This document shows, one piece after another, positions 11,481-23,064 of a DNA stretch of 64,000 nucleotides. Every line of letters starts with the position of its first letter. The stretch's first letter is position 1. Source of the DNA: Areca catechu (Eukaryota; Streptophyta; Magnoliopsida; Arecales; Arecaceae); assembly GCA_021397845.1 (NCBI GenBank), contig CM038053.1:84629157-84693156 (forward strand), given 5' to 3'. A program made the translations under genes and the position numbers. The notes beneath the pieces are model-generated. The model saw only the letters and a list, made by a program, of their open reading frames with translations. It did not search any database and was not told the origin of the DNA.

Positions 11481-11830
11481 TCAAATGAACTTACTACTAG
11501 AATCAAGAGAGTTTGTTACAATGCACATACATGATTCAAAGATAACCTTAAAGCCTTTATCACATAATTGACTAATGCTTAACAGATTATGCTTCAATTT
11601 ATCTACTAGCAATACTTTTTCAATAAAAGTATAGGGGGTTATCTTGATCTTACCGATTTTGATTATTTTGCCCTTTCCATTATCTCCAAAAGTAACCATA
11701 CCTCTTTCTTTCATCTCTAGGGTGATAAATTGATCCTTGTCACCCGTCATATGTCTTGAACAGCTACTGTCAAGATACCATCTTTTCTTCAATTTTTGGG
11801 CTACAAGACATTCCTGCAAGACAATCAAGA
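11481..11830 (-). pseudogene. Ty1-copia protease of element G, altered active site
   Basis: The minus-strand frame (115 residues) reads RWYLDSSCSRHMTGDKDQF. The usual copia motif at this place is DSGCSRHMTG, so the active-site Gly is replaced by Ser (codons at 11771-11763 read D-S-S). The remainder (ITPYTFIEKVLLVDKLKHNL then LSISQLCDKGFKVIF) is a well-conserved protease/pre-integrase stretch. The protease would not be expected to work. Confidence 0.8.
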
Positions 11831-11936
11831 AGTTCTTTTAGGTACCCAAGCTAACTTTGATCCTTGCAGGTTAGCAGAGATGGTTTCTTTGGAAACCCAA
11901 ATCTTCCTTATTTTACTCTTGACATTTTTCAAGATG

Positions 11937-13598
11937 TTACATTGAAAAGCTGTGTCCTAACCCTTTGTATGCATAACATTCAACTCTAGAATTCTGAAAG
12001 GATGCAGATTTTGAAGTTCTAGATGTTGATGCATGAGATGCAGATATAAAAGATTTTCTATTTGAGTTCTTGGGAACATACAATATAGCTTTAAGAGTAG
12101 AAGCAGAAATATTTGTTGCAAAAACTTTTTGAGATATTAATTTTGGAATATAAGCTTTTGGTTTCATAAAAGTAGTAGTTGAAATTTCATTTGAAGTTGA
12201 AGAATTAAAACTGATTCTAGCTTTATTTCCAGAAATTCTTTGTTCTTTTAAATCAACTCAAGCTTGTTTCAAGATATGTATGTTTTTCAACGAGTGGCTT
12301 GAGTTTTTCAACCTCCTTTTCAAGTCATTGTTTTCAAGAGTTAAAGCTTTGTTCTTATCAAGACATGCATTGTTTTCAATTTCCAAAGCTTTAAACTTTT
12401 CAGAAGACATGTAAATTCTTTTGCAATATATTGTTCTTTTCTGAAATTTCTTCTTTTTTTTCTTTAGTAAAGAATCATTAATATTCATTTAGGATCTAAT
12501 CTTTACTCACCTTTTTGAATTCAGATATAAATCATGAAAAGCATAATTCAATTCATCAAATGTAAATTCTAATTGAGGTTCGGGGAATGTTACCTCATCT
12601 TCGAGACCTATTAGACATAAGTTAGCAGTTTTTGTGGTCTATTCTTTTTCAGATGAAGTGGATTCTTCGTTATCGCTCCATATAGCAACCATCGCCTCCT
12701 TTTTCCTTTTCTTGAAAAATTTATTTAATAAAGGACAGTCGGGATGAATGTGCCCTAGTTTCTTACATTCATAGCATTTGGGCACTTGATCTTTTTCTTT
12801 TTCTTTATCCTTGTCCTTGTCCTTGGAGTGCTCTCCTCGTTTATGAAATTTTTTATTGTATCTTCCTTTCTTCTTTTCCATAAACCTTCTAAATCTCCTC
12901 ACGACCATTGTGATATCTTCGTCTTCTAGATCGTCTTCGGAGGAGGTGTAGTCATCTTTCGATTTCTCATCTTTCTTTGAATTCAATGCAGCTTTGAAAG
13001 CTATTATCTTCTTCTTCTTTTGATCATCATCAGTTCTATGCTGCATGGCCAATTCGTGAGTGATTAGTGAACCCATTAATTCATCTAAAGGTAAGGTGTT
13101 TAGATTTTTTGCTTCATGGATGGCAGTCACTTTGGTGTCCCACTTGTCCGGATGTGATCTTATGATCTTCTGTACTAAGTCAGCATTTGAGTAAACTCTG
13201 CCAAGATTTTTCAAACCATTAATAATATCTGTAAATTGAGTAAACATGGTAGAGATAGTTTCAGTAGGTTCTATTTTAAACAATTCGTAACTATGTACAA
13301 GAAGTTTTTTTTTTCAAAATCTTCACTTGGGATGTTCCTTTATGGGTCACTTCGAGTTTGTCCAAATTTCCTTTATTGAAGAGCAAGTGAAAATTTGATT
13401 AAACTCGTTAGCATCCAAAGTACAGTATAATAAATTCATTACTTTAGCATTTAATTCCCCCATCTTCATGTCATGTTCATCCCAGTCCTCTTCAGGCTTC
13501 GGGACATCCATGCCATTAATTTTAATCATGGAAGTTTGTGGCCCTTTTAGAATGACCTTCCATAATTGAAAATCGATAGCTTGTATATAGATTTTCAT
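11937..13598 (-). pseudogene. SIRE-type gag of element G
   Basis: The N-terminal capsid part is in frame 13598-13347 (VPKPEEDWDEHDMKMGELNA, CSSIKEIWTNS). The middle is in frame 13283-12639 (214 residues) with FKIEPTETISTMFTQFTDII and LNTLPLDELMGSLITHELAM. A lysine-rich stretch and a CCHC knuckle CYECKKLGHIHPDC follow. A coiled-coil-like segment (12488-12258) and a Ser-rich tail (12167-11937) end the gag before protease. Frames are broken by at least three shifts. The knuckle cysteines and histidine are intact. Confidence 0.85.
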
Positions 13599-13727
13599 TC
13601 TAGCTTTTCAATATAAATAATTTATGCCAGTGAAGAGTAGAGCTCTATTAGTAGATTGGCCTTTGGCCAAAGATGTACTCATGGAATGAGCTATCAATCT
13701 TTACTCTAAATGTATTCAAAGACACTA

Positions 13728-13740
13728 CTTTGATACTAGT
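13728..13740 (-). promoter_or_regulatory. Primer-binding-site region of element G
   Basis: The minus strand reads ACTAGTATCAAAG immediately inside the LTR. This is a diverged form of the initiator-Met type TGGTATCAGAG. Confidence 0.6.
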
Positions 13741-13942
13741 TGTTGCCCAGGTGGCTTTCCCAAGAGGGGTGAATTAGATTTAAAAAATTTATACAATAAT
13801 GTGCTCTTTGAAATCCCTTATAAGTGTAAGTGCTGTGATAGGATAATTGAATGCAGAATATAATCAAATAAGAAAGGTACAACACAAACACAAAAAATTA
13901 TAGTGGTTCGGAGCAACCCAGCTCCTACATCCACTACCTAAG
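13741..13942 (-). mobile_element. 5' LTR of G, inner fragment
   Basis: It starts TGTTGCCCAGGTGG on the plus strand (the LTR 3' end on minus), the reverse complement of ...AGCCACCTAGGCAACA in the H LTR at 61736. It stops at 13942, where element A is inserted. The rest resumes at 57775, as shown by comparison with the uninterrupted H LTR near 61505-61540. Confidence 0.85.
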
Positions 13943-16555
13943 TGATGGGAATTCTCCCAAGGTGCCGGGGATCATGCAGCATGCGAAATTGACTTTCAAA
14001 ATAAAATTCATAGCATGATATCCTAACTGTATAACATGTATAGAAAATCCTAATTCCCAGGAACCCCTTGGGCAATAACAACTAATGAATCATCAAATAA
14101 AGTCAAGAAAAATACCTGGATCGCTGAAATCCAACTTTTTCACAAGGCTCACAAGTGCAAGCCCTCCAACTGTGATCCACACAAAACTCGGACCAAGGAA
14201 GAACTCCTTCAAGTTGCTTGGAGATGTGGAACTCTTTCGGCAACCTTTGGTCTATTGACCACCGTAGGACACCCTATCCTACTGAAGGGCACTCAAGACA
14301 CTATCCTAAACCACTATAGGATCTAGGACTACCCTCCTCTAGGACCCTACAGGCTTATGTCCTAAAACCAAGCCCTGTCCTAGTGCAGAAGAACTTGTCT
14401 TAACAAGACAAGTCTTGTCCTAAAACAAGAAGGAGGGAGGAAGAAAGTGGAAGAACACTCTGACTCTCGGGAAAATAAAATACTCAGACTCTTAGAAGAT
14501 CGAAGTCCATCTTTCTTATTTCACCGTATCCCTATTTATAATCTCAGATGGGGCGTGAAATGCATCCTAACAACACTTATCAGATATGAAACAACATATA
14601 TGATAAGACTCTTCGGGAATGGAGAGTCATATCTGTGTTCTTTCACTTACCAGATCAATCTCCATTGTGCCATGTGTCAAATACTAGTTTCTGAGATAGG
14701 GAGATGCCTCTTCTAATCTGAAGTAATACGAGGCTTGAAGAGTTTCAGAGGTAGAAGGACTCTGCCCTCTGTTGTGCGCGCATATATGAAGAGGCGCGAC
14801 TCTTCATGTGCGTGCCACCTTTCACACCTCTTCAAGCCATCCCTTTAAATTTTAAACCAGATATTAGACTTCTTAAAACCATGGGGATAAAATGAGGAGA
14901 TGCCTTCCTGATAAAACTCTTAGAGTCTCATCTGTAGAAGGACTCTTAGTCCTTCTGCGTGCCACTTATTCTACCAGGTGTGCCAAAGGGCGCCAATAGT
15001 CTTTCCCTTTCCATTTAATCCACCCAAAGCATCAAATTGACTTGGTCAAACAAATGCAATATGGGTGTCATTGGAAAGGGCATCAAATAAGCTTTCTGGT
15101 CATATCTTTTATTTTCATATCAGAGGTCTGTAGACCCTTCTGTGCCCTTTTGAAGTTAAGGTATCATTTAGGTACCAAGAGTCCCATGCCATTGGAACTC
15201 TTCATATATGGCACCTAAAATGCCCTTAAGTCCAATTAAAATCAAATTAAGCTCTGATTTGGCTAGCCCTACTTAGGAATCAATCTAATTTAGGTTTCCC
15301 AAGATTAGGTTAGCCCAATTAGTAAGCAACCGGACCCAATCTAATTGGGTTAGGAATTAGGTTAGCCTACATATGTTAATATGCAATCTAGCTAACTAAT
15401 TAAGATCCTATGATCCTAATTAAATTATGAATGACTTCCTTAGCCAAGTCTCTATTGTGTGTGACCCATTGGGTTCCACATCTAGCTAGCAGTAGGTTTA
15501 GGTTTGAGCCGATTCGATCCGATCAAACCCGATTAACCTAATTAAGTCAAATTGGCTCACCTAATTGTCCAATTCGAATCACACATCGAATTGACTCATG
15601 AAACCAAACCAATTGGTTCATGAAAACCTATAAGGAAAGATTGACGTCTAACAACATGTCATGCCTACCCAGAAGATGAGGAATTTGGTAGAAAATACTA
15701 AAATATCCTTCAGTGGTATGTTACCATGCAATTCAATCTTTCGATCTCCCATTATCCCGATTAAGTGATAGGTATGGATAGATGTCAAACCCTAACACTT
15801 CATCATATCAAATATTAGCTTGATCATGAGGACTCAGTTGATGACTGATTAGATTCAACTAATCTCATCTTGCTTTGATCAAAGGCTCCTTGAGTCACTC
15901 ATCAAAGAGATTGCATGGGATAACAATTTCTCTTACTAGGAATGATCGATTCCTTGTTGGTCTACTCACATCCCTCGTACACCTTCCACCATACCCAGAA
16001 CACCCCGTACATGTCGTAATGGCATGAATGAGTATGAACCAAAGCATTGCTTAGTGTGCACAAGAACCATACTGACCTCAGGTCTAAAGATCACATGCAC
16101 AACTTCTACTCTGGGACCTATATTTTGACAAATAGTAAGACTTCCATAAGATAATCCTGGTATGGATCAGTCCAGTATACTCATACCCTGATAAGCACCC
16201 TTATCCTTGTATTAGTGTCTCTACACAAGTGGTTATGAGATCAACCACCCTCATTAACTGAGCATACATAAGATAAGCTAGTCTTTCCGGATTCATCGAT
16301 CCCCGAATCGATGGTCCAACGACTAGGAATATTCTAGATTAGGATTTATAGGAATTAGGTCTCACTATTATGAACTACATCATAACCCTAATTCCATTGC
16401 CCTACTCTATGGGGTTCATCATAATCAATAAAAATATGACACAGTAGTATATGATGAATCAGATGCCTTTATTAATATGAAAGTATGTCATACATGAGCT
16501 GAAAGTTTACATAAAGGCCCTCATAATGATTGGCTCTTAGGGCACTTTTCTATCA
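13943..16555 (-). mobile_element. 3' LTR of element A (A1)
   Basis: It starts TGATGGGAATTCTCCC and ends ...TTTTCTATCA on the plus strand. It is highly similar to A2 and more distantly related to the J LTRs (shared blocks near 14330-14420 and 15280-15620). On the minus strand a TATA box lies at 14540-14531, and a conserved hairpin at 14413-14393 falls in the transcribed part. Confidence 0.9.
14531..14540 (-). promoter_or_regulatory. TATA box of LTR A1
   Basis: The minus strand reads TATAAATAGG. The same box is at 55748-55757 in A2 and in both J LTRs. Confidence 0.6.
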
Positions 16556-18687
16556 AACTCTTACTTGCACTAAAGCCAATCATCCTTGTATTTTATGCCC
16601 ATACAATCTAAGTAATGATCTAACTGCTGCTTGGCTAAAGCTTTAGTGAATGGGTCTGCTATATTGTTCTTTATGTCAACTCATTCAATGATGACATCTT
16701 GTCTTTCAATAATCTCTCGAACGAGGTGGAACCATCTTAGGATGTGCTTGGACTTGTGATGAGACCTCGGTTCCTTAGCTTGTACAACAGCCCCAGTGTT
16801 ATCACAGTATAATGGCACTGGCTGTTGTACATCTAGAACCACGCCCAATTCCATGATGAATTTCTTCATCCAGACAGCTTCCTTTGTGGCTTCACTAGCA
16901 GCTATGTACTCTGCCTTAGTGATTGATTCAGTTACTGTTGGCTGCATTGTACTTTTCAAATCACTGCACCACCATTCAGGGTGAAGACATACCTCGAAGT
17001 GGATTTGCTATCATCTGGATCTGATTGAAAACTATAATTTGTATATCCTTCTAGTTTCAGCTTAGATCCTACATATACTAGAAAAATATCTTTAGTTCTT
17101 CTCAGGTACTTAAGAATATTTTTCACAGCTCTCCACTGATCCTCTCCTAGATCTGCTTGAAACCTGCTCACTAAGCCCAAGGTATATGCAACATCAGGTC
17201 TGTTACATAACATGGCATACATTATCGATCCTACAGCCGAAGCATAAGGAATCGTAGCCATCCTCTCTCTTTCTTTCGTCTGATGTCTTAGGAGACATTT
17301 TCTTAGAGAGATGTATACCTTGACTTATAGGTAAGAAACCTTTCTTACTTCCATCCATGTTGAATCTCTTCAACACTAAGTCAATGTACCTGGGTTGGGA
17401 TAAGCCTAGCATCCTTTTGGATCTATCTCTATCGATCCTTATACCCAGTATATATGATGCTTCTCCCAAATTCTTCATAGAAAATTTTGATGATAGCCAA
17501 GTTTTAACCGACTGTACATTGGGATATCATTCCTAATGATCAGTATGTCATCCACATATAAAACCAAGAAAACAAGTGCACCCATACTTATCTTCTTGTA
17601 TACACATGGTTTATCAATATTTTTGATAAAACTAAATCCTTTGATTGTTTAATCAAAATCGATGTTCCAACTCCTCGATGCTTGCTTAAGTCCATAAATA
17701 GACTTCTTTAATTTGCATACCTGATTTGGTCTCCCACATGAGATAAAACCTTCTGCTGTGACATGTAGACTTCTTCCTTAAGGTTTCCAATGAGGAAAGC
17801 AGTCTTTACATCCATTTGCCAGATTTCATAGTCATGGTATGCTGCTATTGCAAGCAATATCTGAATGGACTTGAGCATGGCTACTGAAGAAAAAGTTTAA
17901 TCATAGTCTAAATCATGTTTATATCTGAAACATTTTGCTACCAGTCTAGCCTTATAGGTCTCAACTTGACAATCTACTCCAATCTTCTTCTTAAAGACCC
18001 ATTTACACCCAACTGGGTTATTCCTTCAGGTGGATCTACTAGAGTCCAAACCTGATTGGAATACATGAGTCCATTTCAGATTTCATGGCACCAAGCCATT
18101 TGTCTGAGTCTTTACTCTCGACAGCTTCCGAATAGATCACAGGATCATCATCCTGTATGATATAGTTTTCATTGTCATCCCCAATGACAAAGCCAGATCT
18201 GAGAGGTGCTCTCCGCACCCTCTCTGACCATCAGAGAGGAGGTATGTATTATGGTTGTTCTTGATCTATAAGAACCTCTGGTTGAGGAACTTCACTTGAA
18301 GGCTCATTGGTTTGTTAGTTCTATTCTTCACATAACTCAAGTGAAGAACGACTACATCCTTCTTGGATGAACTAATGTTCCAAGAATGTAGCATGCCTAC
18401 AGATAATTATCTTTTGTTCAGTAGCATTATAAAGAGGTATCCCATAACTACTTTTGGTTAACCAACAAATCTACACTTGTCAGCTCTAGCACTTAACTAA
18501 TGTCCAAAGTTATTATTGACATAAGCATGGCAACCCCAAATCTTCAAGTACTTTAGACTTGGTCTTTTGACATTCCATAACTCATATGGAGTGCTACTTA
18601 CTGACTTAGATGGAACCTATTTAATATATGTGCTGCAGTCTATAGGGCATGTCCCCAAAAGGCAATGGGAAGATCTGTGAAGCTCAT
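16556..18687 (-). pseudogene. Integrase end, RT and RNase H of element A
   Basis: Minus strand. FTDLPIAFWG at the right edge continues the integrase piece on the far side of D. Next come the linker (VIYSEAVESKDSDKWLGAMK), RT with VCKLKKSIYGLKQASRSW, the YVDD site at 17558-17547 and KNLGEASYILGIRIDRDRSK. Then RNase H: YASAVGSIMYAMLCNRPDVA and ITKAEYIAASEATKEAVWMK, ending with the tail near 16620. Frameshifts occur near 17210 and 16957 and several stops lie near 17500-18000. The bases 18683-18687 (CTCAT) are the D target duplication. Confidence 0.85.
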
Positions 18688-18769
18688 TGATATAGCTATT
18701 ACGCCAACATGGCATGCATCTCAGGTCCCGCCGGACGTGGTCCGAACCACATGGATTTTTTCTCGACGA

Positions 18770-20256
18770 GCGAGAGAGGAGGGCTCCACCTCGACCGAAG
18801 CTGGCGGCTCCTCGCTTTCTCGCCAGGTGGTGCCCGGAGACAGGTCCACCTCTGCCGAGGTCGAGCCCGGCCCTCCTGCTCCTTCACCAGTTGGCGCCCG
18901 GAGATGGGTCCACCTCGGCCGAAGTCGAGCACCTCTCTACCGCTCCGCCAGGTGTCCACCCAGGAGGGTCCACCTCGGTCGAAGCTGGTGGCCCCTCTCT
19001 CCCTCGCTAGGTGGCGCCCGGAGACGGGTCCACCTCTGCCGAGGTTGAGCCCGGCCCTCCTGCTACTTTGCCAGTTGGTGCCCGGAGATGGGTCCACCTC
19101 GATCGATGTCGAGCACCTCTCTCTGCCACTCCGCCAGGTGTCCGCCCAAGAGGGGTCCATCTCTACCAAAGCTGGCGGCCCCTCACTCCCTAGCCGGGTG
19201 GCACTCGAGATGGTCCACCTCTTCTGAGGTCAAGCCAGGCCCCCGTGCTACTTCGCCAGTTGTCGGCCGGAGATGGGTCCACCTCGGCCGAAATCGAGCA
19301 CCTCTCTCTGCTGCTTTCCACGGAAACCGCCAGGTCCCTCTCCTTTCTCCAGTTGGCGCCCGGAGACAGGTCCACCTCGACCGAAGCCGAGCACCTCTCT
19401 AACTGCTCCGCCAAGTGTCCGCCCAGGAGGGGTCCACCTCGACCGAAGCTGGCGACCCCTCACTCCCTCGCTAGGTGGTGCCTGGAGATGGGTCCCCTCT
19501 GTCAAGGTCGAGCCGGGCCCTCCTGCTCCTTCGCCATTGGCACCCGGAGACGGGTCCCCTCGGTCGAAGTCGAGCACCTCTCTACTCTCTACCACTCCGC
19601 CAGGTGTCCGCCCAAGAGGGGTCCACCTCGGCCGAAGCTGGTGGACCCTCACTCCCTCGCTAGGTGGCACCCGGAGATAGGTGCACCTTTGCCGAGGTCG
19701 AGCCGGCCCTCCTGCTCCTTCGCTAGTTGGCGCCCGGAGAAGGGTCCACCTCGATCGAAGTCGAGCACCTCTCTGCCACTCTGCCAGGTGTCTGCCTAGG
19801 AGGGGTCCACCTCGGCCGAAGCTGGCGGCCCTTCGCTCCCTCGCCGGGTGGCACCCGGAGATGGGTCCACCTCTGTCGAGATCGAGCCGGCCCCCTGCTC
19901 CTTTGCCAGTTGGCGCCCGGAGACGGGTCCACCTCGACGGAAGTCAAGCACCTCTCTGCTGCTCCGTCAGGTGTCCCCCAAGAGGGGTCCACCTCGACCG
20001 AAGCTGGCGGCCCCTCGCTCCCTCGCCAGGTGGTGCCTAGAGACGGGTCCACCTCTATCGAGGTTGAGCCAAGCCCTCCTGCTCCATCGCCAGTTGGCGC
20101 CCGGAGACGGGTCCACCTTGGCCGAAGCTGGCGGCCCCTCGCTCCCTCACCAGGTGGCACCCGGAGACGGGTCCACCTCTACCGAAGTCGAGCCGGGCCC
20201 TCCTACTCCTTCGCCAGTTGGCGCTCGGAGATGGGTCCACCTCGATCGAAGTCGAG
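18770..20256. repeat. 185-bp GC-rich tandem array in D 5' LTR, part 1
   Basis: Units are about 185 bp. Each is built of three related modules of roughly 60 bp that all carry GGTCCACCTC followed by a GAGG/GAAG block. The module ends differ: CTCCTTCGCCAGTTGGCGCC, CTCCGCCAGGTGTCCGCC and CCCTCGCCGGGTGGCGCC. About eight units precede the C insertion. Units vary by point changes and small indels. Confidence 0.85.
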
Positions 20257-21286
20257 AGATGTGGGCACCAGGATCCGACAGAGTCTCCTCAACCCTTTGT
20301 GGATCTCAGATTAGGGTTCTACCCATTGAGTCTTGTAATAAGGCTTCAAGCCTTTAATTTTGTAATTATCTTTGCTTTGAGCCAAGTCTAAATCTTGTAC
20401 CTTGACCAATTGGGTCAAGATTAGGTCAACTCGAGTCCTGTAATTTATTTTAATCCAAGTATGGGTCTGCCTGAACTTCGGGTCCCAACCCATGAGAGAA
20501 AACTTGTCCTTTGGGTCAAGCCCATTTTTATGGACCAAGCTTTGACTTGACACTGCCACTTCATCAGCTGCATGGCGCCACATCAATGCCACATGTGCAC
20601 CCAAGAATGGAAGCAAGGAGGCACCCCATAAGCATTCTACACGCCTCCATTATCCCCTCCCCATATCATGCCATGAGCCATCATATTTGGGTTGTTGAAG
20701 ATTCAAGCCACAAAGCAAGCCCTCCAATCAAGTCCTCTTCCTAAAATATTCATGCAAGAAAGGAAGACCAGGAGCACACTCCCCATGCCAAGCCATCAAA
20801 TGTGCAACGCCCAATCTTCTTCTCCCTTGGTCGGCCAAGGATCAAGCCTAGAAGAAATTTTGGAGGACACATTTCACCAAGCTTGTCTCCATCCAAGCTT
20901 CTTTCCAAAACTATGCACACAAGGAAGGAAGGCCAAGCATCAAGCCCCCTCTTCAAGCCAAGCATCAAGCCATACCCAATCTTCTTCTCCCTTGGTCAGC
21001 CATGAATCACTCCATCTAGGTATGGAAGAAGACTCCAAAGGGGACACATCCCTCCAAGCTTGCCCTACTTCAAGTTTTCTACCAAACTGAGCAAGCAAAT
21101 AAGGAAGTCAAAAGGACAAACTCCCCTCCCCAAGCCTTGTATATTGCCATGCCATTATTCTCCCCTCTTGGTCGGCCTTGAAGAACTCCCTCCAAAGATT
21201 TGGGCACCACTTTTATTTGGATTGCATTTTGGTTTCAAAATTTGAATGGTTTTTTTCATTTGAAATTTGAATGTACTCTAGGGTGT

Positions 21287-21297
21287 CTATAAAAGGG
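21287..21297 (+). promoter_or_regulatory. TATA box of LTR C (5' copy)
   Basis: TCTATAAAAGG sits just upstream of the expected start site. The identical box is at about 25957-25967 in the 3' LTR. Confidence 0.7.
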
Positions 21298-21406
21298 GAC
21301 CCAATCTCTCCTTGTAGAGATGATTGATGATTAATGAAAGAAAGCTTGTATGTTCTATCCTCTTCTTCAATCCCTGTCTCTTAGGCTAGGTTGAGTGAGA
21401 GCTTCC

Positions 21407-21600
21407 TTCGTCCTCCGGGACGTCGCGTGGTGAGAGGCCACATTCCTTCACCTGAGGGCGTCGCGTGGTGAGAGGCCACATTCCTTCACCTGAGGGCGTC
21501 GCGTGGTGAGAGGCCACATTCCTTCGCCTGAGGACGTCGCGTGGTGAGAGGCCACATTCCTTCATCCTCCAGGACGTCACGGGGTGCGAGGCCCCAAGCT
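21407..21600. repeat. 38-bp tandem repeat in LTR C, five units
   Basis: The unit contains GTCGCGTGGTGAGAGGCCAC and is repeated about five times. The first and last units are slightly different (CCTCCGGGACGTC variants). In the 3' LTR (about 26076-26240) there are four units. Confidence 0.85.
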
Positions 21601-22163
21601 TTCCTTTCGACTTCGGATCCCTCCAGGCGTCGGGCTCGAAACCTTCCCTAACCCTAACCCTACTTCTACTTCACTACTCCTCAACTCTCCATTGATTCTG
21701 TCGCAGATCTGTTTTCAGGTCTTTCCAGGTACCACGGGCATCGAAGACGGTTCACTTCACCTTCACGATCACGTAACCTGGAGACTGGCGCCATCGCGGG
21801 TATCGACTGCTCGGGCATCCAGGCTACATCCACCAAGTGAGAGCGATCCGTCATCGGGTGCAACAAGCGTGGAGGTTCATGCCTATTTCTCCCAGGTAAG
21901 GTATTTTTGGCAAGCTAGTCCTACCGGGGTTTCTCAATCCCGGAAACCTGTTCTCCATCCCTACTCCTAGAGATTCTACCTGCTGGCATTGGTTTCCGTT
22001 GTTACAATTTATCCTATGTTTGCCCCTTTGTTCGTCTTCGGGAATCAAGATAAAACCCTAAAAGAAAACAAGATAAAATCATATTTGCATCATCCTTGCT
22101 TGCTCTTTTTTTCTCCATCATTTTCTAGTATCAGAGCGTGCGTTTATCTCCCCCATCATTTCT

Positions 22164-22176
22164 TGGTATCAGAGCC
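22164..22176 (+). promoter_or_regulatory. Primer-binding site of C (initiator-Met tRNA type)
   Basis: TGGTATCAGAGCC begins five bases after the end of the 5' LTR. A second, mutated copy (AGTATCAGAGCG) lies just before it, at about 22129-22140 inside the LTR end. Confidence 0.85.
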
Positions 22177-23064
22177 TAGGCTAGGACTAGTGCTCTTGCA
22201 TTTAGATTTCTGCATTCTGTCCAGCCCATATATAGTCTGCTTTTTAAATTTCTCTCTTTGTAGGAATCTCCGTTTTATTTGATTTTTCTTTTTCTGGATC
22301 TGATGCATTTAGATGATTTTTCTACTCTTTTCTTAGATTTTATTTCAGCCTGTAGAAATTCTACAAGCCGAAATACCACCTGAGAAAATCTCAGGCCTGC
22401 AGTTTTAGCAAGCATCTCTTTTTTGTCTCATTTAGTTAGTTCATGTATTTAGTTCATGTTTAGATTTTTATATTTCGCTTAGCATCCATACATCTGAAAG
22501 ACACAAAAATATAAAAAAAAAAAAAAAAATTAATCATTTTCTTAGACATTTGTGTGCATACATTGTTCATAATGCACCTAAGGTGACAAGTTAACATAGG
22601 GTCAGGAGCTCATAACCTGTCCCTAGCCGAAAAACCACCACCCGGCATATCGAACCCTAGCCATTAACTAAAATCAATTAGATGTTAATCTTCTCTAGTG
22701 AGCTAGGGACACCCACGAAGTCGGGTCAACCCAAGTGTTGGGCCAAGCTAGATTGCTTGGAAGTGTGTGCTTGTGTAGCTGGTGTCTAGGCAAGCGGTTC
22801 AGGGACTAGATCCCAAAGGGAAGTGGGTTGGTTCGCTTACCTGGCCAATTACAATATTGGTGTCTAGGCAAGCAAAGAGGAACCTCCACTAACCTTACGC
22901 TTACCTGGCCAGGTGCCAAGTTACTACTACCAGGTTCGTCTTCTTGACTTTTCATTTGGTGAGATCTCCTAGGTCTAGCACACCGTAGTACCATTTTGTG
23001 TGTTTGCATGTGCACTAGATTAGGAGCCCTTTTTCACCCACTGTCTCCAACCCCTATCGAAGAC
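22177..23064 (+). other. Untranslated leader of element C
   Basis: Noncoding. It has a poly-A run at about 22512-22530 and the leader block with GCTTACCTGGCCA (twice, about 22836 and 22898) that is shared with F and B. No gene is seen. Confidence 0.6.

Larger units (their letters stand above)
20257..22158 (+). mobile_element. 5' LTR of element C
   Basis: It begins (A/T)GATGTGGGCACCAGG and ends CCCCCATCA. It contains a TATA box at 21287-21297 and a 38-bp tandem repeat with five units, while the 3' LTR has four. The length difference of 39 bp between the two LTRs is essentially that one unit. Positions 20700-21180 are rich in CCAAGC-type purine/cytosine runs and give long meaningless frames. 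Confidence 0.9.

Noticed and set aside
20511..21245. Frames in the C LTR, repeated at 25182-25762
   Set aside because: Duplicated because the LTR is duplicated; located upstream of the TATA box, with no domain and frames in several phases.
21407..21600. Regularly spaced short repeat, CRISPR-like at first sight
   Set aside because: Units are directly adjacent 38-bp copies without unique spacers, in a plant LTR.
22164..22176. tRNA-like sequence TGGTATCAGAGCC here and at other sites
   Set aside because: It is the primer-binding site next to LTRs, only 12-13 bases; there is no cloverleaf, so it is not a tRNA gene.
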